A DNA stretch of 64,000 nt from an uncultured Tenacibaculum sp. (GTDB lineage: Bacteria; Bacteroidota; Bacteroidia; Flavobacteriales; Flavobacteriaceae), in NCBI GenBank assembly GCA_947496185.1, contig CANMCD010000011.1, forward strand, positions 62,001 through 126,000, written 5' to 3'. The stretch's first letter is position 1. Each line of letters begins with the position of its first letter. The notes under the pieces are model-generated. The model was not told the origin of the DNA. It ran no database searches and saw only the letters and a program-made list of their open reading frames with translations. Shown in pieces: positions 10,065 through 18,863 of this stretch. The position numbers and the translations under genes were made by a program.

Positions 10065-11396
10065 ATGAAAGTGAGACTACTACTACTAAAATGTATACTA
10101 TTAATTAGTATAAAAAACTTTGCTCAACAGCCTACATCATCTGAAGTTATAAACGATCCAATAATAGGTAAAGTAGATCCTTATTCTATATTTAAATTAC
10201 CACAAATTCATACTTCAAAAATGGAAGATGTTAAACTCTATGATCCCGAAAATACAGTGCAAGAGTTTAAAAAAGGAGGATTGTTGTTGTATAATTCATT
10301 TGATGGTCAGATATATAAATATAACGGAACTAATTGGGAAAATATAGATTCGGGGGGTATGAACAGCCTTACAAAAATAGAGGCGGATTCAAATATTGAA
10401 ATAACGGGTAGTGGTACGGATACTGATCCCTATAAAATAAAAGCAATTCCAGCTACGTTAAAAAAAAGAGATAGTGATGGCGCTTATGTTTTTTCTAACG
10501 GAGTAGATGATGATGTTGTATTTAAAGCCGAAGAGGTTTCAAGTTATAGTGTAACTAGTATTAATGTTGCAGGTGCAGATTGTGGGGTTGAGACTAACAC
10601 AAAAGGTGTAGCTATAGAAATTATAGGAACAGGGTTCAAGTCTACCGATACCCCCCAGATAGTAATTAATGAACAGGAAGTTATTACTTCTTCAATCGTT
10701 GTTGATAGTACAACGAAAATTAAAGCAAAAGTGAATGTTGGTTCCCAAAGTGGAAAATTTGACGTACGAGTAACCATAAATTCTGTAACCAAGATAGTCC
10801 CTCAAAAATTTGTGGTTACTACTTCTGGTTTAAATACTTTTCAATTATCCATTGATGACCTTTGGGTAAACACACCAATGACGAGTTATGACGGAAGTAT
10901 ATTAAAATCTACTCATAGTACTTATAATTTTAAAACTCAAGCATATTCGAAAAATGATAAGTTCATTTCTTTTGATAAAGGAGGGAGTTTACAGTTTAAA
11001 TTATCGTCAAATATGAAGGATTATTCGCGAATTCAAATTGGACTTAGTGCGAATCCATCATCAATAGACGATGCGGTAAAAGGGGGGAATAATTTAATTT
11101 TCCAATTATATAGACATGGAAAATCAAATGAACAATTAGAAGGAATTATAGTGAATGGGTCAATAGTTATAGGTAATAAAGAAGAATTTAGTATCAATGA
11201 TGTTTTTGAAATTAAACTAGATTGTAAGGGGAATATTTCCTTTATTAAAGGAGGTGTGATGATGTATACTCAAAATATTGGAGTGACTACAGAAAAACTT
11301 TATTTTTATATGTCGTTAAAAACACATCCTGGTTTTGATTTTGGAATTGAAGAATCAAATGATATAAGTGATGTCATAATGAGTTTACCACAATAG
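10065..11396 (+). CDS. Secreted protein with IPT/TIG-like domain, paralogue
   Basis: 443 aa with a signal peptide ending near KNFAQQ (residues 1-21). It shares FKLPQIHTSKM, KKGGLLLYNSFDGQIYKYNGTNWENI, GSGTDTDPYKIKAIPATL and YVFSNGVDDDVVFKA with the gene at 8445. Residues about 170-260 (GTGFKSTDTPQIVINEQEV ... GKFDVRVTI ... PQKFVV) look like an IPT/TIG immunoglobulin-like domain. The C-terminal 180 residues are beta-rich and diverged from the paralogue, but both have a matching EIKLDCKGNISFIKGG / EISVDCDGTVSYLKNK segment, like a lectin/LamG-type or B30.2-like repeat seen around trimeric adhesins. Function is unknown; a surface or envelope role is inferred. Converges with the exonuclease gene 5 bp away, with no clear terminator. 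Confidence 0.75.
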   Translation: MKVRLLLLKCILLISIKNFAQQPTSSEVINDPIIGKVDPYSIFKLPQIHTSKMEDVKLYDPENTVQEFKKGGLLLYNSFDGQIYKYNGTNWENIDSGGMNSLTKIEADSNIEITGSGTDTDPYKIKAIPATLKKRDSDGAYVFSNGVDDDVVFKAEEVSSYSVTSINVAGADCGVETNTKGVAIEIIGTGFKSTDTPQIVINEQEVITSSIVVDSTTKIKAKVNVGSQSGKFDVRVTINSVTKIVPQKFVVTTSGLNTFQLSIDDLWVNTPMTSYDGSILKSTHSTYNFKTQAYSKNDKFISFDKGGSLQFKLSSNMKDYSRIQIGLSANPSSIDDAVKGGNNLIFQLYRHGKSNEQLEGIIVNGSIVIGNKEEFSINDVFEIKLDCKGNISFIKGGVMMYTQNIGVTTEKLYFYMSLKTHPGFDFGIEESNDISDVIMSLPQ

Positions 11397-11401
11397 GAAA
11401 A

Positions 11402-12493
11402 CTATACAGCATCGGTATAACGAACAATTTTCTTTACCTTATTTCTAACAAGGAAATTTTTAATAATATTCTTAGCTAGTGATTTATTTTCGATAGGAGT
11501 AAGCATGGACTTTAAAATATGAATTTCGTTTTCTTGAAAAGCTAAGTTGGTAAAAGTATACCCAATAACTTCGTTGTCTTCGACTAAAATTACAGCATTT
11601 TCTTCTGGAATTCTCCCTTTGTCTATAATTAAAAAACTGGCATTATTAAAACCTTTACCATTGAGTTTACGTTTACGAATGATATTATACTTAGGTCTAA
11701 TTCTATCAAGATCTAAATGGTATTTTAAACGTGTTAATAAAGAGTTGCCTGTTTCTTCAAACGTTACTTCATATACTCTTTTTAATACTTTCTCAGCTTT
11801 TGAAGTCTTTTTCAAAAATTGTTTATTAACTTCAGATTTAATATTACTACCTCTACCGATAAAAATAATATTGCCTTCTTCGTTATGGATATAAAATATA
11901 CCTTGTGTTTCGGGTAATTTATCAAGAATTTTTAGAATACGACGCTTTTCATGTCGTTTATCAAAATAAAGTACCGATTCTTTAACAATACTTTTGTCAA
12001 TATCTTTATCTAGTAATAATTTAAAAAGCTTGACAGTAGCAAGGGCATCTCCTTTAGCTCTATGTCGATCAGTTACAGGAATACCGAGAAAACGACATAA
12101 TTTACCAAGGCTATGAGAAGGAGCGTCCTGAATTAATCTTTTACTGAGCGTTACTGTACAAATGGTATTTCTTTTGTAATCATAACCTAAGCGCTTAAAT
12201 TCAGTTCCGAGAATTCTATAATCAAAACTAGCATTATGAGCAATTAAAATACAATCTTGTGTAATCTCAATGATACGCTTAGCAACCTCGTAAAACTTAG
12301 GGGCATTTTTAAGCATTTTATTACTAATACCCGTTAGCTTAACGACAAAGTCTTGTATTTCTCGTTCAGGATTAATTAAACTTACAAATTGATCAACGAT
12401 TTGATGTCCATCATATTTATATATAGCAATCTCAGTGATGCCTTCTTCGTTAAATTTTCCTCCTGTAGTTTCAATATCTAAAATTGCGTACAA
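11402..12493 (-). CDS. DEDDh exonuclease with degenerate GIY-YIG domain
   Basis: 363 aa. Residues 1-170 form a DnaQ-like 3'-5' exonuclease: ExoI with Asp6/Glu8 in ILDIETTGG, ExoII LIAHNASFDYRIL, and ExoIII HRAKGDALAT, giving the DEDDh set. Residues about 195-275 match the GIY-YIG module of UvrC/Cho (QGIFYIHNEEGNIIFIGRG ... DRIRPKYN). The catalytic Arg and Glu positions do not appear conserved, so this half may only bind DNA. This exonuclease plus GIY-YIG arrangement is known in the DNA polymerase III epsilon-like/Cho family. Repair or proofreading-related processing is likely. It is the last gene of a minus-strand run from 17667 and follows yggS by 41 bp. Confidence 0.85.
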   Translation of the reverse strand: MYAILDIETTGGKFNEEGITEIAIYKYDGHQIVDQFVSLINPEREIQDFVVKLTGISNKMLKNAPKFYEVAKRIIEITQDCILIAHNASFDYRILGTEFKRLGYDYKRNTICTVTLSKRLIQDAPSHSLGKLCRFLGIPVTDRHRAKGDALATVKLFKLLLDKDIDKSIVKESVLYFDKRHEKRRILKILDKLPETQGIFYIHNEEGNIIFIGRGSNIKSEVNKQFLKKTSKAEKVLKRVYEVTFEETGNSLLTRLKYHLDLDRIRPKYNIIRKRKLNGKGFNNASFLIIDKGRIPEENAVILVEDNEVIGYTFTNLAFQENEIHILKSMLTPIENKSLAKNIIKNFLVRNKVKKIVRYTDAV

Positions 12494-12534
12494 TTTTTAT
12501 TCTTTTTTATAAGTTAAGCTGGTATACTGTAAAT

Positions 12535-13194
12535 CTAAGCAATATAATTTCGAATACCAAATATTGAACTGCCAATTCTCACCATGTTACTTCCCTTTTT
12601 TATTGCTAGTTTATAATCACCACTCATACCCATTGACAAAACTGTTAATTCCTTGTGGTGTTTTTTTTGTTCATTAAAAAAGTTTTCAAGAGAAGAAAAT
12701 TCATTCAATAATTGTGATTCATTATCTGTAAAAGTAGCCATCCCCATGAAACCAACGATGCTTATATTTTCCATTGATTTTATTTCGTCAGAAGTGAGTA
12801 TGTTATTTATCTCTTCAAAGGATAATCCAAATTTACTTTCCTCTGTGGCTATTTTTACTTGTAATAGACAATTAATTACACGATGGTGTTTTTTTGCCTG
12901 TTTATTAATTTCTTGTAAAGTTTTCAAACTATCAACTCCATGAATTAAGCTTACAAAATGGGCCATATATTTGACTTTGTTCCTTTGAAGGTGTCCAATC
13001 ATATGCCATTCGATATCTTTTGGTAAGGCATCGTATTTCGTAGCCATTTCTTGGATTTTATTTTCACCAAATACTCGTTGACCAGCATCATATGCCTCTT
13101 GAATGTCACGTATTGGTTTGGTTTTTGAAACTGCTACAAGAGTTACTTCTTGTGGAAGTTTGTTTTTTATTTCTTCTAAGTTTTCTTTAATCAT
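12535..13194 (-). CDS. YggS-type PLP homeostasis protein
   Basis: 219 aa, the usual length for the YggS/PROSC (PLPBP) family. The PLP-binding Lys24 lies in TLVAVSKTKP, followed by FGENKIQE, EWHMIGHLQRNK, and the phosphate-binding end MGMSGDYKLAIKKGSNMVRIGSSIFG. It is a single-domain TIM-barrel PLP carrier that affects vitamin B6 and amino-acid balance and has no known enzymatic activity. It lies 17 bp downstream of the DUF1015 gene and is probably co-transcribed; serC in the same run is a PLP enzyme. Confidence 0.95.
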   Translation of the reverse strand: MIKENLEEIKNKLPQEVTLVAVSKTKPIRDIQEAYDAGQRVFGENKIQEMATKYDALPKDIEWHMIGHLQRNKVKYMAHFVSLIHGVDSLKTLQEINKQAKKHHRVINCLLQVKIATEESKFGLSFEEINNILTSDEIKSMENISIVGFMGMATFTDNESQLLNEFSSLENFFNEQKKHHKELTVLSMGMSGDYKLAIKKGSNMVRIGSSIFGIRNYIA

Positions 13195-13211
13195 GTTTGA
13201 TAATTTTTTCG

Positions 13212-14453
13212 TTATAAAAATTCATAAATGGTTAATGCACTTCTTAGCTTAGGCTCAATATAGGTAGTTTTAGGAGGCATGATCAATCCACTATCAACAA
13301 TGTTTTTTAATTCATTGATGGTTGTGGGGAGCATTCCGAAGGAAACTTTAAAACTTCCTTCATCAACTTTTGTTTTCAATTCCAATCCTCCTGATTTGTT
13401 TTGTGAATAGATAATTTTAGAGCTATTTCTTATATCGTCAATTCCTAAAATAGGCTTAAGAACTGTAGCATATAATATATGCGCATCTAACTCACTTAGT
13501 CGGTCTGTGAATTTATACACTGATTTTCGTAACGTTAAGGCATAGAAGTTTCCTTCTAAATACATGCTAAAATGGTGTTTACTTTTCGGCTTGTAGAGTT
13601 CTTCACCTTTATTTTCAATTTTGAAAATAGTATCAAGTTCAATTAAAAACTGCTCGGTGGTTAAACCATTTAAGTCCCTAATAAAACGATTAAATTCATA
13701 AATACAAACTTGGCTTTCTGGTAATAAATAACTCATAAAAAAGTTATATGCTTCTTTTCCTGTATGTTTAGGGTTTTGCTTGGCTAAGTTTTTAGCCAAC
13801 ATACAAGACGAAGTGGTTCTATGATGTCCATCTGCGATATACAAAGTGGGAATTTCTTCAAATTCTTTTGTTATTTTTTGTATATCAATTTCATTATTGA
13901 TTACCCATAAAAGGTGCGTATTCTTATCCGCTGTTGTAAATTCAAATTCAGCTCTGTTAGTAATGTATTTGTTAATAATTGATTCGATATCTGGTGAATC
14001 AGGATACGTTAATAAGACAGGTTCAGCATTAAATCCTGTATTTTTTAGAAAATCTTCAAAGAGCAACTCTCTTTGATGTAAGGTGCTTTCGTGTTTTTTT
14101 ATAATATCATTATGGTAATCTTCAACTGAAGCCGCTGCAATAATACCCGAAAAAGTATGATTAGGTGTAGTTTTTTGATATATATAAAAAGCAGGCTTAA
14201 CATCTTGTGTCAAATAACCGTCTTCTTTAAACTCCAAATAACGATTGTGAACCAGTTTAAATCGTTGTTCTCCAGTGATTTCTTGCTGATGATATTTATA
14301 CCCTGGATTAATGACATGCAAAAATGTAAACGGATTGAATGCAAGTTGTACATTTAATTGTTGTGGTGTATACGATTCATAAGATTCAGAAGAAACCAAG
14401 GCAGCCTTGTCTCTTGTGGTTCTAATTGCTTTGAAAGGAGTAATAACAGCCAT
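13212..14453 (-). CDS. DUF1015 family protein
   Basis: 413 aa. It begins MAVITPFKAIR and contains YIADGHHRTTSSCMLAK, NFFMSYLLPE and FNPFTFLHVINP, all hallmarks of DUF1015. These proteins are typically found beside phosphoserine biosynthesis genes in Bacteroidota, as here, and the function is not established. The initiator lies 5 bp after the stop of the upstream dehydrogenase gene, which indicates tight operon coupling. Full length, no anomalies. Confidence 0.93.
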   Translation of the reverse strand: MAVITPFKAIRTTRDKAALVSSESYESYTPQQLNVQLAFNPFTFLHVINPGYKYHQQEITGEQRFKLVHNRYLEFKEDGYLTQDVKPAFYIYQKTTPNHTFSGIIAAASVEDYHNDIIKKHESTLHQRELLFEDFLKNTGFNAEPVLLTYPDSPDIESIINKYITNRAEFEFTTADKNTHLLWVINNEIDIQKITKEFEEIPTLYIADGHHRTTSSCMLAKNLAKQNPKHTGKEAYNFFMSYLLPESQVCIYEFNRFIRDLNGLTTEQFLIELDTIFKIENKGEELYKPKSKHHFSMYLEGNFYALTLRKSVYKFTDRLSELDAHILYATVLKPILGIDDIRNSSKIIYSQNKSGGLELKTKVDEGSFKVSFGMLPTTINELKNIVDSGLIMPPKTTYIEPKLRSALTIYEFL

Positions 14454-14458
14454 AAATA

Positions 14459-15409
14459 TTAAGAAAGTAATTCAATAACTTGCTTAGCTAATTCACTATC
14501 CATTTTATATTCAGCCTCCATAGTATTAGCACCTATGTTGGGCGTAAAAGAAATATCAGGATTCATTAAAAGCTGTATCTCAGGTGTTGGTTCACTTTCA
14601 TAAACATCCAAACCTGCATAGGTAACTTTACCATTGTTAATAGCGTTTACTAGGGCAACTTCATCCAAGGCGCCTCCAAAGGATGTATTGATGATTCCAA
14701 CCCCGTCTTTCATTTTTTCAATTTGACCGCTGTCAATTACATAACCTTCTTTAGAAGCAGTATGTAACGTGATAAAGTCAGCATTAGATAATACTTCATT
14801 TAAAGGCTTAGGAGATATTTCAATATTGATTGATTGTCCGTTGAAGAAAGGAATGTTAACAAAAGTAGGGGTTTCATAATCACCAGTAACTACAACTTGC
14901 ATTCCAATTCCTAAAGCTATTTTAGCTACTTCCAATGCCGCAGGTTTGCTACCAATAATACCTAGTGTTTTTCCACGTAGTTCTATGCCTTTTGAATATT
15001 GTTTTTTCAAGGCTTTAAAACGCATGTCTCCCTCTAAAGGCATATCTCTGTTTGTCTGATGTAAAAAACGAACCATACCAAACAAATGTGCAAAAACGAG
15101 TTCCGCTATAGCATTTGAAGAAGTATTGGGTGTATTGATTATATGGAGTCCATTGTCACGAGCAAAATCTTCGGCAATATTGTCCATAGAAATTCCAGCT
15201 TTGCCTATCAATTTAACACTTGGACAAGATTCTATTAACTCTTCTCTTACAAAAGTATTATTCTTAACTAACAATGCATCAATTTGATGTTCGTTTATAT
15301 AGTTTTCCAACTGCTCTTGAGAGACTCTTGTTGTAAAAACTTCAAATCCATTTTCTTTTAAAAGTTCTATTCCTTGTTCTGAAATTCCGTCGTTTGCTAG
15401 TACTTTCAT
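14459..15409 (-). CDS. 2-hydroxyacid dehydrogenase homologue, degenerate active site
   Basis: 316 aa, clearly of the D-2-hydroxyacid dehydrogenase (phosphoglycerate dehydrogenase-like) fold, with context next to serC suggesting serine biosynthesis. Expected motifs are altered. The NAD glycine-rich loop normally reading GxGxxG is GIIGSKPAA (residues 150-158). The usual ARGG with catalytic Arg is NTSFGG (241-246, Phe244). The catalytic His of TPHIG is Asn291 in TPNIG. Glu273 in DVYESEP is kept. The substrate-side loop is GKAGISMDN rather than GRGGVGMDN. The reading frame is intact. Either it has a changed activity, is a pseudoenzyme, or another SerA works elsewhere. It follows serC by 71 bp. 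Confidence 0.85.
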   Translation of the reverse strand: MKVLANDGISEQGIELLKENGFEVFTTRVSQEQLENYINEHQIDALLVKNNTFVREELIESCPSVKLIGKAGISMDNIAEDFARDNGLHIINTPNTSSNAIAELVFAHLFGMVRFLHQTNRDMPLEGDMRFKALKKQYSKGIELRGKTLGIIGSKPAALEVAKIALGIGMQVVVTGDYETPTFVNIPFFNGQSINIEISPKPLNEVLSNADFITLHTASKEGYVIDSGQIEKMKDGVGIINTSFGGALDEVALVNAINNGKVTYAGLDVYESEPTPEIQLLMNPDISFTPNIGANTMEAEYKMDSELAKQVIELLS

Positions 15410-15480
15410 TAGGTTTACATCGGTTATTTATATCGTATGAAATGACTATATTTTTATTTCATACGTAATTTTCTTTTATG

Positions 15481-16545
15481 TTATGCGTTTCTTTCTAATT
15501 CTTTCATGACATCAACTAATGCTTGCACACTATAAAGAGGCAAGGCATTATACATACTGGCCCTATATCCGCCAACACTTCGATGTCCATGCAATCCATT
15601 AATATTTGCTTTTTGCCAAAGCGTGTCAAATTTGTCGGTTAATTTTGTATTAATTAAGGTAAAAGTAGCATTCATATAGCTTCGATCCTCCTTAGCGACT
15701 ACTCCTTTAAACAATGGGTTTCTATCAATTTCTTCATAAAGTAAAGTAGCTTTCTGTTGATTTACTGTTTCAATAAAACTGATTCCCCCCATGTCTTCCA
15801 ACCACTCTAGTGTCAACATGGATACATATATAGAAAAAACAGCTGGAGTATTGAACATACTTTCTTTATCTATGTGTATTTGATAGTTTAGCATAGAAGG
15901 TATCGCTCTGTTTACTTTTCCTAAAATAGCTTCTTTAATTACTACTAAGGTTGTACCCGCCGGTCCCATATTCTTTTGCGCGCCTGCATAGATTAGATCA
16001 AATTTAGAAAAATCTAATTGACGTGAAAAAATATCAGAACTCATATCACATACTAAAGGAATAGAAACTTCGGGGAAGTCTTTCATTTGTGTTCCATAGA
16101 TTGTATTGTTGCTCGTACAATGAAAATAGTCTGCATCGGTTGGGATGTCATATCCTTTGGGTATGTAATTAAATGATTTATCTTCTGAAGATGCAACTTC
16201 TATTAACTCTCCAAATAATTTAGCTTCTTTAATGGCTTTGGTACTCCAAGTACCTGTATTTAGGTATGCCGCTTTATTTTGAAGTAAATTATAGGCGGTC
16301 ATTAAAAATTGTGTACTGGCACCACCATGTAAAAACAAAACTTTATATCCTTTATTTTCAAGTTTTAATAGCTTAAGAACAAGGGAGCGTGCTTTCTCAA
16401 TAACATCTACAAAAGGTTGGCTTCGATGTGATATTTCAATCAAAGACAAATTGTCATTATTAAAGTTAATTACTGCATCAGCTGCCTTTTGAAGGACTTC
16501 TTCTGGTAAAATACATGGGCCAGCGCTAAAGTTATGTTTCTTCAT
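15481..16545 (-). CDS. serC: Phosphoserine aminotransferase
   Basis: 354 aa, class V aminotransferase converting 3-phosphohydroxypyruvate and glutamate to phosphoserine (also used in pyridoxal phosphate synthesis). Signatures are MKKHNFSAGPC at the N-terminus, ISHRSQPF, LFLHGGASTQF, and the PLP lysine Lys191 in YAGAQKNMGPAG, ending in GHRSVGGYRASMYNA. An in-frame ATG at 16578 would add 11 residues not seen in the family, so 16545 is used. Part of the minus-strand run; 60 bp after the acyl-CoA reductase gene. Confidence 0.97.
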   Translation of the reverse strand: MKKHNFSAGPCILPEEVLQKAADAVINFNNDNLSLIEISHRSQPFVDVIEKARSLVLKLLKLENKGYKVLFLHGGASTQFLMTAYNLLQNKAAYLNTGTWSTKAIKEAKLFGELIEVASSEDKSFNYIPKGYDIPTDADYFHCTSNNTIYGTQMKDFPEVSIPLVCDMSSDIFSRQLDFSKFDLIYAGAQKNMGPAGTTLVVIKEAILGKVNRAIPSMLNYQIHIDKESMFNTPAVFSIYVSMLTLEWLEDMGGISFIETVNQQKATLLYEEIDRNPLFKGVVAKEDRSYMNATFTLINTKLTDKFDTLWQKANINGLHGHRSVGGYRASMYNALPLYSVQALVDVMKELERNA

Positions 16546-16605
16546 TTCGGTAGTTAATTTAGTCAATAAAAACCACAAAGATGCAAAATTAAATGATGCT
16601 ATTCT

Positions 16606-17667
16606 TTACAGATTTGATAAAAATGCTAAGGTATTTACCCCGTCTGCATAATCTTTAAGAGTTGGATGTTGTGTTTGTCCAAAAGAAATTTCATTTTCAA
16701 TAAAGTTTTTGGCTACGATGCATTGAATACGGTCACGATCTTGGTACAATTTTATTTTTAGATCATCACTATTCTCATAGTATTCATAAAATATAGAAGC
16801 AATCGGGGAGGCGTAGCTCTCGTCTTCTTTAATCATAAGAAAACCGTTTTCAAGAATGTCAAATTCACTCATTAAATAGACAGCTTTGTTGTAGTCGTAG
16901 TTATTAGCATATTTTTGATTATTGATAATGGGGTGTTTGTCGTATATTCCTTTAAAAAATGCATCAAAATTATAATTTCTCGGAACATAAAGTTTGGAGA
17001 CAGAACGGCACCCTAGTCCAAAATACTGAAAAATATCGTTGCTTAAATTCTCCAAATCTGCTGAAGTTTCGTCACCAGTGAGTATTGCTACAGAATTCCT
17101 GTTTTTTCGAATAATATTAGGTTTATTTTTAAAATAATATTCAAAATACCTAGCTGTATTGTCACTTCCAGTGGCAATAACAGCGTCAAACTCTTCTAAT
17201 TTTTGCTCTGTAAACCGAATTTTACCTTTCATTTCAGGGGTTACATATTCGAGGTACTTTGCTAAAAAAGGAAGTAAGTGTTTGTCATTCGAAGACTGTT
17301 TTACTATTACAGAATGTCCAGAAATTAATACAGCTAAAAAATCATGAAACCCTACTAAAGGGATGTTTCCAGCCATAACAATAGCAATTTGTTTTGGCGT
17401 AGTTTCATTGAAGTTTTCTTGTTCCACCCACTGAGTTAGGTTTTCTATAGTCAAGGCATCTGCCCAATTTTGTAAAGCAAAAGCTAAATTATCAGATGTA
17501 AACCACGTGTTATGTTCTTTGGCTAGTGTCAATTGATGTTTGAATCCATCAAAGAATAGATCATTATAAAGAACATTTTCTTTTCTTTTAAAGGGAGTGG
17601 TTGAAAATTGACTTAGAAACGTGCCTAATTTACTAAAAGCTTGTAGTCTATCTTGTATGATATCCAT
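16606..17667 (-). CDS. LuxC-like acyl-CoA reductase family protein
   Basis: 353 aa of the LuxC/acyl-CoA reductase aldehyde-dehydrogenase-like family. Features are IAIVMAGNIPLVGFHDFL (nucleotide-binding region), AVIATGSDNTARYFEYYF, and the nucleophile Cys in FGLGCRSVSKL (about residue 220). In other systems LuxC-type proteins reduce fatty acyl-CoA to aldehyde. The Bacteroidota branch next to a ferredoxin and serC is common but has no proven substrate. It is divergent from the ferredoxin gene, with facing -7 boxes in the 69-bp gap. Confidence 0.88.
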   Translation of the reverse strand: MDIIQDRLQAFSKLGTFLSQFSTTPFKRKENVLYNDLFFDGFKHQLTLAKEHNTWFTSDNLAFALQNWADALTIENLTQWVEQENFNETTPKQIAIVMAGNIPLVGFHDFLAVLISGHSVIVKQSSNDKHLLPFLAKYLEYVTPEMKGKIRFTEQKLEEFDAVIATGSDNTARYFEYYFKNKPNIIRKNRNSVAILTGDETSADLENLSNDIFQYFGLGCRSVSKLYVPRNYNFDAFFKGIYDKHPIINNQKYANNYDYNKAVYLMSEFDILENGFLMIKEDESYASPIASIFYEYYENSDDLKIKLYQDRDRIQCIVAKNFIENEISFGQTQHPTLKDYADGVNTLAFLSNL

Positions 17668-17672
17668 TTATA

Positions 17673-17703
17673 TTGGTTCTAAATTAAATTGGAACTATTT
17701 TTG
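17673..17703 (+). promoter_or_regulatory. Ferredoxin promoter
   Basis: TTG (17673-17675), 20 bp, then TATTTTTG (17696-17703) matches the flavobacterial consensus and lies 33 bp before the ferredoxin ATG. Confidence 0.7.
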
Positions 17704-17709
17704 TGCTGA

Positions 17710-17717
17710 CAAAGTTA
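17710..17717 (-). promoter_or_regulatory. -7 box of the acyl-CoA reductase run
   Basis: The minus strand reads TAACTTTG, a perfect TAnnTTTG, 43 bp before the reductase start. No good -33 TTTG at the usual spacing. The probable operon runs from here to the exonuclease gene. Confidence 0.5.
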
Positions 17718-17736
17718 CAAAACTCAATTATTTAAT

Positions 17737-18087
17737 ATGGCGATTATAATAACCGATGAATGTATTAATTGCGGTGCGTGTGAACCAGAGTGTCCAAATA
17801 CTGCAATTTATGAAGGAGCCGAAGATTGGCGTTATGCTGATGGGACTGACTTAGAAGGAAACATAGTACTTCCTAACGGAAACGCCGTGAGTGCTGAAGA
17901 AGAACAAGAGCCAATTTCGGATGAAATATATTTTATAGTGGCAGATAAATGTACAGAATGTAAAGGTTTTCACGAAGAACCTCAGTGTGCAGCTGTATGC
18001 CCTGTAGATTGTTGTGTGCCTGACGAAGATAATGTAGAGACCGATGATGAGTTATTAGCAAAGCAACGTTTTATGCACAATGAATAG
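17737..18087 (+). CDS. 4Fe-4S dicluster ferredoxin
   Basis: 116-aa, acidic. Two cluster-binding motifs are present: [12 protein letters not shown] (residues 9-20) and [22 protein letters not shown]. The second has the insertion between Cys2 and Cys3 seen in the Alvin/YfhL-type ferredoxins. It carries low-potential electrons. Its divergent neighbour is an acyl-CoA reductase family gene, a recurring arrangement in this phylum, but whether it supplies that enzyme is not known. Consensus promoter upstream, terminator downstream. Confidence 0.95.
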   Translation: MAIIITDECINCGACEPECPNTAIYEGAEDWRYADGTDLEGNIVLPNGNAVSAEEEQEPISDEIYFIVADKCTECKGFHEEPQCAAVCPVDCCVPDEDNVETDDELLAKQRFMHNE

Positions 18088-18113
18088 TCAAAATTATATG
18101 ATAATACTTAAAC

Positions 18114-18149
18114 AAAAGCCATCAATTATTTAAAACTTGATGGCTTTTT
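18114..18149. terminator. Bidirectional intrinsic terminator
   Basis: A 12-bp stem (AAAAGCCATCAA / TTGATGGCTTTT) lies between the convergent ferredoxin and OMP genes, with T runs on both strands. Confidence 0.85.
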
Positions 18150-18171
18150 CTATATTCCTTTTTTTTAGGAA

Positions 18172-18750
18172 TTAAAATTTATATCCAACTCCTATTTGTA
18201 AATAATTAATAGAGTAATTAGTATCTGTTTTTACAATGTTGTTTGTAATATTTTCTCCCTTAAATCTATTGGTTAAACCAAAAGAGTAACGACCAGAAAT
18301 AAAAATATGATCATTAATTTCATACCCCAATCCTGTAGTTGCACCTAATGCAGTTGATTTAATCATTTCATTTTCATTATTGTTAAGAATAAAGTCTAAA
18401 TGTGGTCCTGCTTGTACATATACTTTTTCAGCAAAATAATATTTAGCCAAAACAGGAATCGAAAGTAACTTAAAACTATTATCATTTTTAAAAGTAACGA
18501 TATAGTCTAGTTCAGGTTGAATACTAAATTTCTCGCTTAGTTTCAGGTCTACAAACATCCCTAAAAATAAACCTGATGAAGAAAAATTTGAGTTGCTTTC
18601 ATTGTTCATAGCAGAGAGATTATTGATCGTAACTTTGGTTGTTGTTTTGTGGTTTGAATGATTAAAACCACCTGTAATACCAAATTTTGCAGTCTGAGCT
18701 GTGACTGATAATCCTATTGTCATCACAGCAATCCATAATATTTTTTTCAT
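18172..18750 (-). CDS. Outer-membrane beta-barrel protein (porin-like)
   Basis: 192 aa. The signal peptide MKKILWIAVMTIGLSVTAQ is followed by alternating amphipathic strands and the barrel-type end INYLQIGVGYKF with a terminal Phe. FGITGGFNHSN at the start and GYEINDHIFISGRYSFGLTNRF near the end are typical of the small OMP_b-brl families of Bacteroidota. The neighbour at 18864-19415 is a paralogue with the same ends. Preceded by a consensus promoter. Exact cargo or role unknown. Confidence 0.88.
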   Translation of the reverse strand: MKKILWIAVMTIGLSVTAQTAKFGITGGFNHSNHKTTTKVTINNLSAMNNESNSNFSSSGLFLGMFVDLKLSEKFSIQPELDYIVTFKNDNSFKLLSIPVLAKYYFAEKVYVQAGPHLDFILNNNENEMIKSTALGATTGLGYEINDHIFISGRYSFGLTNRFKGENITNNIVKTDTNYSINYLQIGVGYKF

Positions 18751-18780
18751 TATTAATTAAATAATTATTTTTTGAGGTCG

Positions 18781-18810
18781 CAAAGATATTTGACTTATCT
18801 GTTTAACAAA
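18781..18810 (-). promoter_or_regulatory. Promoter of the 18172-18750 OMP gene
   Basis: On the minus strand TTTG (18810-18807), 18 bp, TATCTTTG (18788-18781): a consensus flavobacterial promoter 31 bp before the start codon. So the two OMP paralogues are transcribed separately. Confidence 0.72.
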
Positions 18811-18863
18811 ATTTTGATTTATGTATTATCAAAATTTTAACATTTTGTAGTTTAGTACTTTTT

